Shown: positions 26,306-36,002 of the stretch, piece after piece | Position numbering within the stretch: the stretch's first letter is position 1 | How the letters are laid out: the number at the start of each line of letters is the position of its first letter | Source: Phaeocystidibacter luteus | GTDB taxonomy: Bacteria > Bacteroidota > Bacteroidia > Flavobacteriales > Schleiferiaceae | DNA length: 64,000 nucleotides | Assembly (NCBI RefSeq): GCF_008933115.1 | Contig: NZ_WBVO01000001.1 | Coordinates: 744,001-808,000, forward strand | Direction: 5' to 3' | Notes under the pieces: generated by a model | Told to the model about the DNA's origin: nothing | The model's database searches: none | The model's input: only the letters and a program-made list of their open reading frames with translations | Made by a program: the position numbers and the translations under genes

Positions 26306-28382
26306 ACCAGTTGTAGCGTTGTGGCACCTCGCCAATAAGCGATTCTACGTCTTCTATTCTCATGTTGAACAACACAGCACCCGGGGTTTTCTCCGATTTA
26401 TCCATGAGCTCCTTCAATGAAAGTGCGTCTGAATTATACCATTCGCGAGAGGCATCTGCCAACAGGACGAACTGATCACTTTGCGACAAGGACTGTGGAG
26501 AATAAGGCTGATTCAGCAAGGGTGGTAAGAGCACTAGAACCAATGAGGCGTTGCCACGCGCATCCTGAATCATAGACTCAATTCTGGCTGCATCTAGCAT
26601 GTCGGAAGACGCTATCTGCTGGTCGAACTCCTCCGTATATCCTACGGTGGCCACATCAAGCCCGTGTTGTTTGAGGTAATCGCGTATTTGCAATACCACA
26701 CCAGGCGTGCTATCGTGTTCACTTGTGGCGAAGAAGGTCACCACTTTGTGTTCGTTCACCGCACGCGGCAGGAAGTTCTGAGCAACCATTACGCCGGCAC
26801 GTTGAAGGGCATACTTACCATCGATCTTTTTGTTTTCCACCTCCTCGAACGAAGGGAACCCACCAATAACCCGAATGCCAATCTTTCCTTCTGCAAACTT
26901 GGCCGTACGAAGTGCGCGGTCGAGAAAAGCACGGAGAATGAGCACGGAAAGTGGGATGATAGCTCCTACGATAAAGCCTACGATTATGAGAAGTTTACGC
27001 TTTGTGGGAAGTGGATCAAGCGCATAATTTGGCGGAACGGTAACAACGGCTCCCCCACTACTCACTTCTTCGTTCTCCAACCGCATTAAGGCTAGGTTAT
27101 AGCTGTGTAGTAACTCCAAATAGTTCTTTTCATGAACACCTATTTCTCGTTCCATTCTGCCTAATTGCGAACCAAGCGGTGCAAACTCCTCATATTGTGC
27201 GCGGAAATAACGCATGCGTTCTTGGAACACCTCCAGTCGAGCAGCGCTTCTATCCACCGAAAGCGTAGCCATCAGCCATTCATCTAGAAGTTGAGCAATA
27301 GGCAATCCCTCTGTGCTCTTTCCCAAATCGTATCGAGTCGCCAGAACGTGGCTAAGTTCTTCGCGAAGTTCCTCAGACCGCTCTCGCAATTCATCCACTT
27401 CGTCCTGATCGCGGTAGTACACCTCAAGAAGAGCAATCTGCGTATTGAGATCCGTCAATTCCTGACGTTTTCTGAGCAAGTCGTCGCTAAAGCGGGTAAT
27501 TTCTCTATGGTTTGCCAGCTTACTCTCCAACTCTTCTACAGCGGCCTTTGAGGCCTCATAAGTAGCCACTTCCTTCTGGCGCTCATCTTCCAAGCGCTCC
27601 TTCATTACAGCGAGTTGTTTCGTTTGCTCGATGTAATTGATAATGTTATTGTCAATACGGAAATCCTTCAACCGTTCTTCCGCATCTTTCAAACGAGCCA
27701 TCGCCGCCTCCGTCTGCAATCTGAAATACTCAACTACATTGTTAGCTTGGCGCTTCTTGATAACAGCCATTCTATCCAAAAACACCTCATTCAGAATCTC
27801 AAGCGTTCTCTGTGCGATGCGCGGATTAGACCATTGGTATTGAATCTCAAGAAAATCGCTGTTATTTAACCTGTTGACCTTTACAGCTTGGATGGCCTGG
27901 GCGCTGAAAGGGCTCCATTCCACAGAGAACAATTGCTTGTGTAATTCGGAGCCGTGCTCCTGGACTTTGAATTTTCTTACTTGCGCCTCGATAGCTAAGG
28001 CATTGGTATCTGTAACCCATGCTGACCATATCTCCTCGGGCACCCAAGTTGCATACTCTAGATCCAGATACATCCCCTTTGACCAACCGAGGGCCTCTTC
28101 TGCTAAGAGCTTAATACCTACATCCTCGAGAGTCTGACGAGACTTAATCACGTTCGTCATATTGTCAAACTCACTGTTGATTGAGAAGAAGTCAGACTTC
28201 GCAGATTCCACATTGTCCAGTGAGATACCACTCGCAATACCCGTGTAAATCTCGGTTTTGCTTTCATAGACCTTTTGTTCATTCATGGTTAGAACGAACA
28301 CGAGCGCTGAAACGCCAACAGCTCCTATAATCAGGAACTTCAAGTTTTTCCCCAGTAAGCTTATCAATTGGCGAAGGGTCAT
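26271..28382 (-). CDS. Wzc-like chain-length protein with degenerate kinase domain
   Basis: 703 aa. N-terminal helix near 17-33, long periplasmic coiled coil (about 230-400) and second helix near 483-503: the Wzz/GNVR arrangement. After that comes a cytoplasmic Rossmann-like domain aligning with BY-tyrosine kinases: VVTFFATSEHDSTPGVVLQI sits where the Walker A should be, but the GEGKT loop is absent, and SLVLVLLPPLLNQ takes the place of the Walker B. There is no Tyr-rich tail (it ends RKLLKYSPK). It should set polymer length without kinase activity. It overlaps the TolC-like gene by 4 nt. Confidence 0.8.
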   Translation of the reverse strand: MTLRQLISLLGKNLKFLIIGAVGVSALVFVLTMNEQKVYESKTEIYTGIASGISLDNVESAKSDFFSINSEFDNMTNVIKSRQTLEDVGIKLLAEEALGWSKGMYLDLEYATWVPEEIWSAWVTDTNALAIEAQVRKFKVQEHGSELHKQLFSVEWSPFSAQAIQAVKVNRLNNSDFLEIQYQWSNPRIAQRTLEILNEVFLDRMAVIKKRQANNVVEYFRLQTEAAMARLKDAEERLKDFRIDNNIINYIEQTKQLAVMKERLEDERQKEVATYEASKAAVEELESKLANHREITRFSDDLLRKRQELTDLNTQIALLEVYYRDQDEVDELRERSEELREELSHVLATRYDLGKSTEGLPIAQLLDEWLMATLSVDRSAARLEVFQERMRYFRAQYEEFAPLGSQLGRMEREIGVHEKNYLELLHSYNLALMRLENEEVSSGGAVVTVPPNYALDPLPTKRKLLIIVGFIVGAIIPLSVLILRAFLDRALRTAKFAEGKIGIRVIGGFPSFEEVENKKIDGKYALQRAGVMVAQNFLPRAVNEHKVVTFFATSEHDSTPGVVLQIRDYLKQHGLDVATVGYTEEFDQQIASSDMLDAARIESMIQDARGNASLVLVLLPPLLNQPYSPQSLSQSDQFVLLADASREWYNSDALSLKELMDKSEKTPGAVLFNMRIEDVESLIGEVPQRYNWFIRKLLKYSPK

Positions 28383-29137
28383 GGTTCTACTGTATTTTGG
28401 AATCGGCTAAACGGCACACCTACAAGTCTTTCCAAACGTTGGTAGGCATTGGAGAACTCAATTCTCAATCTTTCATACTCCGAATTTGACTTAGCCTTGA
28501 GGTCGGTATTCGCGCCAAGTTGGTCCAACGAAAGCTCACCTTCTCTAAATCGTTCTTCGGACATCTCCATAATGAGGTTAGCACTCTCTTTGGCCTCGGC
28601 TTGAATCTCTAGAAGTCGCTTGAGAAGTACGAGGTTGTTGTACTCCTGAATAACCTGCTCTTCCACTTTGCGCTCCATTTCGAGCTGTTTGGCTTGTTCG
28701 GAATACATCTCTGCTTCGCGCTGATTAATTCGATCGCTCCTCCCAATGAACGTTGAAAGCGGAATTTGTATACCCACCGTAAACTGATATCCTAGAAACA
28801 ATTGATTCAAGAATGCTCCCTGGTTACCAAAGTTGTATTGGGCTCCAACCGCGATATTCTCCGACCAATCTTTTCTAATCATGGAAACCTCATACTCACG
28901 TGCCTTCGCTCGGTAATTGTAGTAAGCCACTTCTGGACTGTTAACTAGAGCCGAATCAATAAGTAGGTGCAAGGGCGGAATGTATGTGAAAAGCTCGGGT
29001 TGTTCGGGCTCAGGTGGCTCTTCTGTCAATGCCGCTTGTAGGGCCTCGACCGAATCTATTTCGGCCTCGGTTTGAGCAAGCGCAACCTGAGTAATGAACA
29101 GGGTAAATAGAAATATCGTGAACTTGGGTCTAAACAT
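28379..29137 (-). CDS. Short TolC-like outer-membrane protein
   Basis: 252 aa, signal peptide ending near ALAQ. The body has one TolC repeat: long helices (LIDSALVNSPEVAYYNYRAKAREYEV ... EYNNLVLLKRLLEIQAEAKESA) around beta segments (FLGYQFTVGIQIPLSTF). That is half the normal length (TolC about 450 aa with two repeats). It could trimerise to a smaller channel, or act as a lipoprotein-less export adaptor. It overlaps its neighbours by 4 and 8 nt, between sugar transferase and Wzc-like genes, where an OPX export protein would be expected. Confidence 0.65.
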   Translation of the reverse strand: MFRPKFTIFLFTLFITQVALAQTEAEIDSVEALQAALTEEPPEPEQPELFTYIPPLHLLIDSALVNSPEVAYYNYRAKAREYEVSMIRKDWSENIAVGAQYNFGNQGAFLNQLFLGYQFTVGIQIPLSTFIGRSDRINQREAEMYSEQAKQLEMERKVEEQVIQEYNNLVLLKRLLEIQAEAKESANLIMEMSEERFREGELSLDQLGANTDLKAKSNSEYERLRIEFSNAYQRLERLVGVPFSRFQNTVEP

Positions 29138-30266
29138 TCTCCTTTTGAATTAACGCTGGTATCGTGCGCAGAATGATCTTGATATCAAACCACAACGAAT
29201 GCTTTTGAGCGTAGGTATTGTCGAGCTGTTTGCGCTCTTCATCAGACATCTCCGATGTTCCTCTCTTCTCAACTTGCCAGAGGCCAGTAATTCCGGCAGG
29301 CGCCATGAAACGCTCGGCCCAATCGTCGGAAGTCAAACTCTCTGCCTCATAGAGCGGCAAAGGACGGTTTCCAACAATGGACATATCTCCTTTAAGCACG
29401 TTAATGAGCTGTGGAAGCTCATCAATACTTGTATTGCGAATAAACTTACCCACTTTGGTTATGCGTGGATCATTGGCGATTTTGAAGAAAGCAGATCCTG
29501 CCTGTCTGCTCTTCCAGTCTCTGTATTCGTCCTCGCTCATTTTGCTTCCATCAGGCATTACGAGGTATGGGACATTTTCAGGAACCGCAGCATCAATGGG
29601 AAGGGTATTAGGTTCTGAAACGATTACATCCTCCGCATATTGATTCAGGTGGGCCAATTCCTTTAGCCTTCTATCGGCATCAGGGTACATCGATCGAAAC
29701 TTCAAGAAATCGAATACACGGTAGCCGGTACCCACGCGTTTCGACTTGTAAACGATTGGCCCTTTTGATTCAAGTCGAATTGCAATAATGACTAGCAACA
29801 GGATGGGCGAAATCACAAGTAAAACCGAACCAGCAAAAACGATATCAAACAGTCTTTTTGATCGGCTAATTGGTCTGCCGACGAGGTCAACATCACTCTC
29901 TTTGTCCGATTTCCACGATTTCAATTTAACGATGAACTCCGCTCTTTCTGTGAGAATTTCAGAATCGAAAGGGCGCACATACGCATCATCGACCCCCTGT
30001 TTTAACAACATGGGATTGGGCTTGAAGCCTTCTTTACCTAGAAGGACGATTGAGGTACTCGAACTCAAGACACCTCTTACGACTGGCAGAACATCGGTCC
30101 AATGTTTTCCATCTGAGAGTGCATCCAGATACAAGATATCGAGGTTACTTGAAGCAGAAGAATCTATGAACTCACCCAGTGTAGAAAACACGCTAGATTG
30201 ATGACCTTCGGCCGCCTTCAGGTGAGCCACGAGGCTCTCATCCGCTCCGATATAGGCAAGATTCAT
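29130..30266 (-). CDS. Sugar-phosphate transferase with degenerate receiver domain
   Basis: 378 aa. Residues 1-120 fold like a response-regulator receiver (LAYIGADESLVAHL ... LDILYLDALSDG ... VLLGKEGFKPNPML ... DDAYVRPFDSEIL), but the N-terminal Asp pair is reduced and the Lys before Pro-Phe is Arg. After SKRLFDIVFAG a helix (about 145-168) leads into the polyprenyl-phosphate sugar-phosphotransferase domain (KSKRVGTGYRVFDFLKFRSM ... RNTSIDELPQLINVLKGDMS). The reaction is transfer of a sugar phosphate from a UDP-sugar to undecaprenyl phosphate, initiating repeat-unit synthesis. It overlaps the true response regulator by 4 nt. Confidence 0.82.
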   Translation of the reverse strand: MNLAYIGADESLVAHLKAAEGHQSSVFSTLGEFIDSSASSNLDILYLDALSDGKHWTDVLPVVRGVLSSSTSIVLLGKEGFKPNPMLLKQGVDDAYVRPFDSEILTERAEFIVKLKSWKSDKESDVDLVGRPISRSKRLFDIVFAGSVLLVISPILLLVIIAIRLESKGPIVYKSKRVGTGYRVFDFLKFRSMYPDADRRLKELAHLNQYAEDVIVSEPNTLPIDAAVPENVPYLVMPDGSKMSEDEYRDWKSRQAGSAFFKIANDPRITKVGKFIRNTSIDELPQLINVLKGDMSIVGNRPLPLYEAESLTSDDWAERFMAPAGITGLWQVEKRGTSEMSDEERKQLDNTYAQKHSLWFDIKIILRTIPALIQKENV

Positions 30267-30658
30267 AGGATATACCCTTTGATTCTTAATAGGTTATCTA
30301 CACGTAAGTGCAGCTCTTTGGGGTTAAAGGGCTTCACTAAGTAATCGTTCGCACCAGCTTCGAAGCAAGAGACACGCTCGTTGCTCGATTCCTCAGCAGA
30401 AAGCATAACGACCATGAGCTCCTTATAAAATGCGCTTTCCCGAATTCGCTTGAGGGTTTCGAGGCCTGACACTTCTGGCATGTTGAGGTCGAGAATCATG
30501 AGATGCGGAAGCTCCCCGTCGTACAAGGAGGAAAGAACATCCTTGCCGTTCTCGAATAATTTAATCTGATATCTATCTTTCAAAATACCATTCACCAAGG
30601 TGCGCATAACCTTGTCATCATCTACAACAAAGATGTTAGGAATAGGCTGGTCTCTCAT
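30263..30658 (-). CDS. Stand-alone response regulator receiver
   Basis: 131 aa, one receiver domain and no output. Acidic pocket VVDDDK near 11-16, phosphoacceptor in MILDLNMPE near residue 56, and Lys in LVKPFNP near 108, so it should be phosphorylated. It sits between the flippase and the sugar transferase genes with 4-nt overlaps on both sides. A likely role is control of the initiating transferase or other components; the kinase is not in the window. Confidence 0.88.
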   Translation of the reverse strand: MRDQPIPNIFVVDDDKVMRTLVNGILKDRYQIKLFENGKDVLSSLYDGELPHLMILDLNMPEVSGLETLKRIRESAFYKELMVVMLSAEESSNERVSCFEAGANDYLVKPFNPKELHLRVDNLLRIKGYIL

Positions 30659-31944
30659 GATTGCTCATGTTTGTTTTTAAAGGCTAGTATGGCGTTCAAA
30701 CCAACTCGCAAACTGCGGAATACACTAAAATTGGATATTCGATTTACTTGCCACATTCCATAGAGAATACCCACGAAAAGGGTCCCAAAAGTGACTAGTC
30801 CAACCGCATTCCAATCATACCCCAAAGCGAGAACGAGTATGTCGAGAACTATATTAAAGGTCAACATCAATCCGACCTTTTGCAAGTTTTTCTGTGGAGA
30901 ATTCGTCAATTCTAAAATCACACCCGCCGTTCTATCGATAGGAACTAGCAAGATATACCCTCCAAAAATCCTCAGCAGCCATACCGAACTTTCGTATCCA
31001 TCTCCAGCAATGAGCCACACGAGTTGCGGAGCTGCAAAGATTAAAACTAGTGCTACCGGAAGGGTAAGCCAGACGAGAAGTCCCATTTCACGTTCGGCCA
31101 ACTTCATCAACTTCTCAGGGTGCTCTACTTCATAGGCCGAAGATAATTTGGGCAATACAGCGCCCATAAGTGCATTCACTCCAATGTACGCCGTTCCAAC
31201 CAGTCGCTCTGCAACCCCATAGATAGCCACCGCAGTTCCTCCCAAAAAGGCCATGAGAATATAACCGTCAGAGGAACGCAACACATTTGACGCTGCCAGC
31301 GTCGTACTCGTATACCTACCGAATCGCCACATAGGCTTCAAATGTGTGTAACTCGAAAACGAAATCACTCCAAGCTTTCTGCGAAAACCTTCCCACAAAG
31401 CAATTGCGAGATTGGATCCGATATAGATTAAAATGACGCTGTACACATCCACTGGCATCACCAAAGCTACGGCAATGAGCATGATGAGTTGGAAAAGAAC
31501 GCGAGAGTATCCCATACCGATGAAATCCGCGCGGGCAGCGTATCGAATATGGGCCATCGACATGGGGATTGAAACAATTGGAATAATAGCCCAGCCTATA
31601 AGCCATGCGCTATTCACTTCAAATGGCAAGATGCTTACCACACCAACGACTAAAAGTGCAATTCCCGATAGAATCAATTGCAATAAGAAGGCTGATGAAT
31701 TCAGATCCACTCTTTCATCTTCATGCTTGAAGTGCTTCACAAAATAAGTCTGAATGAACCCACTTCTGAACATATCGTACAAGCCGTATACGAGAAGAAA
31801 AAACAGCCAATCTCCGAACACATCTGAAGTTAGTGTTCTTGCTAAAAAGGCGAAAACCAACATTCCAACAAGAGCGGAAGCGACTGAGCTTGCCACACTC
31901 TGAAATTTCGAGAATCGAAGAATCTTGTGAATAAGTGATTTCAA
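30655..31944 (-). CDS. Oligosaccharide flippase (Wzx-like)
   Basis: 429 aa with about 12 hydrophobic helices and MATE/MOP-superfamily style loops (LARTLTSDVFGDW, RSGFIQTYFVKHF). It would move the undecaprenyl-linked repeat unit across the inner membrane. It is the first gene of the minus-strand unit ending with the Wzc-like gene (31944-26271). A TAACTTTA sequence on the reverse strand near 31967 may serve as its -7 box. Confidence 0.8.
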   Translation of the reverse strand: MKSLIHKILRFSKFQSVASSVASALVGMLVFAFLARTLTSDVFGDWLFFLLVYGLYDMFRSGFIQTYFVKHFKHEDERVDLNSSAFLLQLILSGIALLVVGVVSILPFEVNSAWLIGWAIIPIVSIPMSMAHIRYAARADFIGMGYSRVLFQLIMLIAVALVMPVDVYSVILIYIGSNLAIALWEGFRRKLGVISFSSYTHLKPMWRFGRYTSTTLAASNVLRSSDGYILMAFLGGTAVAIYGVAERLVGTAYIGVNALMGAVLPKLSSAYEVEHPEKLMKLAEREMGLLVWLTLPVALVLIFAAPQLVWLIAGDGYESSVWLLRIFGGYILLVPIDRTAGVILELTNSPQKNLQKVGLMLTFNIVLDILVLALGYDWNAVGLVTFGTLFVGILYGMWQVNRISNFSVFRSLRVGLNAILAFKNKHEQS

Positions 31945-32043
31945 AGGCCTCTAAATCAGAGTTGTAAAGTTATGACACACAACTGCTTCGTCAATTACCG
32001 TTTTTCGGCTAACTTGATACATTCATCGAAAAGATACGGACTT

Positions 32044-33246
32044 ATGGCTCAATCTCGGTTCATTTTTATGGCTCAACAGCCAATGGACACCAAAATCGGC
32101 AGCAATGCGATCGATATGGCCTACGAAATTTCAAAGCGTCACGAGGTGCTTTACGTGAATATCCCAATGGACCGTATCACCAAATTGAGGAATAAGGAAG
32201 AGGACCGTGATTTCCTCAAAAGAAGAAAAGAGGTGGCCAATGGAAGTCGAAAGCCTCTAGAGAAAATTCGTGAAAATCTCTGGCAACTAACCCCTGGCAT
32301 CACTCTGGAATCCATTAATACTCTTCCCGATGGTTCCTTGTTTGACAAACTCAACATGTGGAACAATCGCAAGCTGAGTGCAGTAATACTAGGCGCTGTG
32401 CAAGAGCTTGGCTGGGATTCGTATTATTTGTTGAATGATTCCGACATGTTTCGAGGGTACTACATGAAGGAGCTGTTAAACCCATCGGGATTCATCTATT
32501 ATTCAAGAGACAACCTTCGCGAGGTAGATTACTTTAAAAAGCACGGAACGCGCATCGAACCACTGTTGATGGCAAAAGCGGATGCATGCGTGACCAATAG
32601 CGCCTACTTGCGAGATGAGTGCGCAAAGTTCAACGCCAACAGTTATGACATTGGCCAGGGGTGCGATCTTTCGGCTTTTGATCCCAGTATTTCACACGAG
32701 CGCCCTAGCGTTTTTCCAGATACCCAAGCCCCGATAATTGGATACGTAGGTGCACTCATTGAGCTACGTCTCGATATCCCGCTACTCGAGGAGTTAGCGA
32801 AAAGGGCACAGCATCTTCATTTTGTATTCACAGGTCCACAGGATGCTGCTTTTGAGAAATCGAAACTTCACGGGATGGAGAATGTAACCTTCACCGGGCC
32901 ATGTAAGCCAACAGATGCTCCGCAATTCGTTTCTCACTTCGACGTATGCATCAATCCACAACGCATTCATCCAATGACGATAGGAAACTATCCCAGAAAG
33001 ATTGATGAGTACCTAGCGCTGGGTAAGCCGACAGTAGCTACACTTACGAGAGCGATGGAGATGTTTAGCGACCATGTTTATTTGGCGGAAGATGCCGATG
33101 GATATCTAGCCGCTTTTGAGAAAGCGCTAAATGACAATTCTGCTGAACTTCAAGAGGATCGCAGAAAATTCGCCCTCACCCATTCGTGGGAGAATTCCAT
33201 CGAGAAGATGTACGAGGCGATGCGTTCAGTCGGACTTTCGATTTGA
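32044..33246 (+). CDS. Glycosyltransferase family 1/4 (TuaH-like)
   Basis: 400 aa from ATG 32044; earlier starts at 31972 and after add a tail that does not look conserved. GT-B fold with IGYVGALIELRLDI, FVFTGPQ, and NYPRKIDEYLALGKPTVAT for the sugar-nucleotide site. Similar proteins include teichuronic-acid type glycosyltransferases. It faces the polysaccharide genes and its end overlaps the convergent GT2 gene by 21 nt. Confidence 0.78.
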   Translation: MAQSRFIFMAQQPMDTKIGSNAIDMAYEISKRHEVLYVNIPMDRITKLRNKEEDRDFLKRRKEVANGSRKPLEKIRENLWQLTPGITLESINTLPDGSLFDKLNMWNNRKLSAVILGAVQELGWDSYYLLNDSDMFRGYYMKELLNPSGFIYYSRDNLREVDYFKKHGTRIEPLLMAKADACVTNSAYLRDECAKFNANSYDIGQGCDLSAFDPSISHERPSVFPDTQAPIIGYVGALIELRLDIPLLEELAKRAQHLHFVFTGPQDAAFEKSKLHGMENVTFTGPCKPTDAPQFVSHFDVCINPQRIHPMTIGNYPRKIDEYLALGKPTVATLTRAMEMFSDHVYLAEDADGYLAAFEKALNDNSAELQEDRRKFALTHSWENSIEKMYEAMRSVGLSI

Positions 33247-34395
33247 CCCCTTTTCTGTTACGTTAAAGGTTCTTGCACTGTCCTTTTTTATTCCTAGGAT
33301 TCCTTTAATAAGGGCCACCATGGCTTTTGGTGCAAATAATATGGCCTGGATCATTCGAGCATCATAATAAGCTCTAGGAATGGCCATCATAAATGCGAGA
33401 ACTAGGAATACGTACAATTGAACCCATGCGCCGAGCCCGTTCAACACGAGATCTATTACGGCGATTACGGATAGCAAGCCGAAGAGTATAAACTTCGGCA
33501 GGAAGCCCCACTGGAGCCATTTGTCGAAATACCCAATGTTGCCCATTCCCAGCTGAACAAATGCCATGGCCGAAGACGAAAAGAAAGCAGCGTATTGACT
33601 GCTGATCCATCGAGTACGTTGCTTCGAGAATTGTTGGGTGTTGGAAACCTTTTCGTCTAAGACAACCACCTCATGAGCATAGGTGATGAAATGTTCATTT
33701 TCAAGAAGGTAGAGCTCATAGAACTTGTCTTCTCCTGACATTTCCTCGTCAATACCGTTCACCATTTCGTGGAATACTCGAAAATCGAATACCATTCCTG
33801 ATCCCGTAAGCGCAGCTGAAATCCCCAGCACATTGTGGCCTTTTCTGAAAATCGAATTTCCAATGGCCTCATTGAGGGTGTCGAGAAAGGCCATGGGCGT
33901 ATCAGAGTTCAAGGCAGAGCGGTTGCACTGTACCACAGGCTTTTCAGCATAAACAGAATGGAGTAGAAAATTCCAGTTCTCAGCCGTCATTCGATTATCT
34001 GCGTCGAGGATAACCACTTTGTCATAGTTCGCCTCCTCCAATCTATTCGCGGCAATTCGCAAGCTCTTGGCCTTGGTACTCTTATCTAAAACAATGGGAA
34101 TCACTCGTGCTCCTAGTTTCTCCAACTTCGTATTGGTTTCGTCTTGGAGTCCATCAGAGAGCACATAGATATGTACGTCCAATAATCCTGAGGTGTCAGA
34201 AATCGCATTTTCTACGGTATGCAGAATGACCTCATCTTCTCGGTAGACTGGAATGAGAACAGCCCATGAAAAATGGGCTGTTTCTTCGTGGCGCCTTCTT
34301 TTCCGATAAAACATCGAAGCGAAGGCATATAAAAAGAGGTAAAACGTCTGAACGGCAAATAGGATAAATATGACGTTCAGAACGATTTTAAGCAT
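33226..34395 (-). CDS. Membrane glycosyltransferase family 2 (processive type)
   Basis: 389 aa. N-terminal helix, then GT2 domain (VLIPVYREDEVILHTV, LDADNRMTAEN), GEDKFYELYL, and the QXXRW-type motif QRTRWISSQ, typical of processive or membrane-bound GT2 enzymes such as chitin/cellulose-synthase-like proteins. Three C-terminal helices follow. It faces the GT gene at 32044 and starts near the T9SS protein gene. It is probably part of the surface polysaccharide pathway. Confidence 0.8.
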   Translation of the reverse strand: MLKIVLNVIFILFAVQTFYLFLYAFASMFYRKRRRHEETAHFSWAVLIPVYREDEVILHTVENAISDTSGLLDVHIYVLSDGLQDETNTKLEKLGARVIPIVLDKSTKAKSLRIAANRLEEANYDKVVILDADNRMTAENWNFLLHSVYAEKPVVQCNRSALNSDTPMAFLDTLNEAIGNSIFRKGHNVLGISAALTGSGMVFDFRVFHEMVNGIDEEMSGEDKFYELYLLENEHFITYAHEVVVLDEKVSNTQQFSKQRTRWISSQYAAFFSSSAMAFVQLGMGNIGYFDKWLQWGFLPKFILFGLLSVIAVIDLVLNGLGAWVQLYVFLVLAFMMAIPRAYYDARMIQAILFAPKAMVALIKGILGIKKDSARTFNVTEKGSNRKSD

Positions 34396-34406
34396 TTAGA
34401 TAGTTG

Positions 34407-35999
34407 TTAGTGCTTCACCAACTTGTGCGTCCAAGTAGTTTGGCCAGATTGTACTTCTACAATGTACAAACCTTCTGGCAAGTTCAATGCAACTTTGTGC
34501 GTATTGCTATTAGAGGTCCACGCTTCTGTGTAGAGTAACTTACCGTTCATATCCATGATTCTCACGTCGCCATCCGCCAATGCTCTAGGTGCGGTAATCA
34601 ACGTGAAATCCTTTGCAGGATTAGGCGCAAGCGACAATGCGTTCACGTCACCCTCTTCAACTGAAAAATCAATCGGAAGCATTTTGAATACTACGGTATC
34701 CACTACGCCACCCTGATAGTTAAAAGTGGTGGCAATTGGATGATAGTTCGCAAGTGATACGAACGCGCTATCACCGAACGATCCAATCTTCGCACGGCGG
34801 AAACCGGCATCCACTGGGTCTAGGGCTACGGAATCATTGTCAGCCTGAAGGTAAACCTTAGCAGCAGGAAGAGGTAATCCAGTCACACTGTCTTCCACAA
34901 AAGCGTAAATACGCGCAGCCGGTGTATAGTTGGCTTCAAATATGAATAGGCCTTCTTGGATGTCGGTAATGAGAATATTACCTGAAGGCAGATAAGGATA
35001 AGCTCCCCATGCCCCATCGTAGCCATCGCCACTTAGTGGTGAACTGTCGTAGCTCCCCACTTCTATCAACCAAGTCGGATCTTGAGCATCCAAAATATGC
35101 AGACCGTAAGTGTAATAGCTCGTTACAACGAAGTTACCAAGAACGTGGGCATTGTGCGGGATGGTTTGATTGTTCGGAACAACTCTGAAACGATCTGTTT
35201 CCGACACATTGCTAAAATCGCTCACGTCGTATGCGGCGATGTATCCTGAGGATACCTCATCTGTGGTGAAAATCGTCTGGTTGTCATCGCTTGGCCAGCA
35301 ATTGTGTGCAAACGTGCTAGGCGTGTTCCATTGAGCTCTGAAGGCGGGTTGAGACTTGTTCGTCACATCACTAACCACCATGCCATTGCCTAGTGCTGCT
35401 CCCCACAACGTATCTCCTCTGGCAAATCCATCATGTAAGTAGGATGAATTATACATCCCCAAGAATGACGGGTTCCACGGATCGTTCGTCAAGTCGAACA
35501 TGAGCGCACCGCCTAGACCAACATCGGCTCCAAAGATGTAGAGTACCCCGTTTTCATCGATCCAAAGGTTATGGCTTCGTGTAGCTGAATCTTCAACTGT
35601 ATTGATGATTGCCTTTGGGTAAATGAATTGGAATGTCGGATTCGTCATGCTGTCGAGATCCACGATTAGAAGACCATTGTTCGAAGGGCTGCTAGAGAAA
35701 TCATGCATTACGTAAGCGTAATGATCGTACGTTTTAATATCTCTCCAAGTACTGTTCGACCCAGGGATAAAGAACTGTTCAACCGGATTTGAAGGTACGG
35801 TCACATCAACAACGGAGAAACCGTTTCTAACGCCAACTAGGGCGTATTCATTCCCGTTTCCATCTTCATAGCCCCAAACGTCGTTTAGGTCGGCAGTGTA
35901 GGTACGCTGACCGAGAAGAACGGTATTGACAGGAGTATTCTGTGCGAATGATCCAACTCCAATAAGTAGTGATAGCGCGGCGAGTAAGTGTTTTTTCAT
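34407..35999 (-). CDS. Choice-of-anchor B protein with T9SS sorting domain
   Basis: 530 aa, signal peptide (LAALSLLIGVGSFAQ). Most of it is a beta-propeller-like repeat with GVRNGFSVVDVTVPSNP, DIKTYDHYAYVMHDF and similar blades, the choice-of-anchor B type. The last 80 residues are a type IX sorting domain (LSLAPNPAKDFTLIT ... LPEGLYIVEVQSG ... HKLVKH). It would be exported through the T9SS and surface-attached or secreted. Only 3 nt separate it from the parC stop, so it may be read through from that operon. Confidence 0.85.
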   Translation of the reverse strand: MKKHLLAALSLLIGVGSFAQNTPVNTVLLGQRTYTADLNDVWGYEDGNGNEYALVGVRNGFSVVDVTVPSNPVEQFFIPGSNSTWRDIKTYDHYAYVMHDFSSSPSNNGLLIVDLDSMTNPTFQFIYPKAIINTVEDSATRSHNLWIDENGVLYIFGADVGLGGALMFDLTNDPWNPSFLGMYNSSYLHDGFARGDTLWGAALGNGMVVSDVTNKSQPAFRAQWNTPSTFAHNCWPSDDNQTIFTTDEVSSGYIAAYDVSDFSNVSETDRFRVVPNNQTIPHNAHVLGNFVVTSYYTYGLHILDAQDPTWLIEVGSYDSSPLSGDGYDGAWGAYPYLPSGNILITDIQEGLFIFEANYTPAARIYAFVEDSVTGLPLPAAKVYLQADNDSVALDPVDAGFRRAKIGSFGDSAFVSLANYHPIATTFNYQGGVVDTVVFKMLPIDFSVEEGDVNALSLAPNPAKDFTLITAPRALADGDVRIMDMNGKLLYTEAWTSNSNTHKVALNLPEGLYIVEVQSGQTTWTHKLVKH

Positions 36000-36002
36000 C
36001 TC

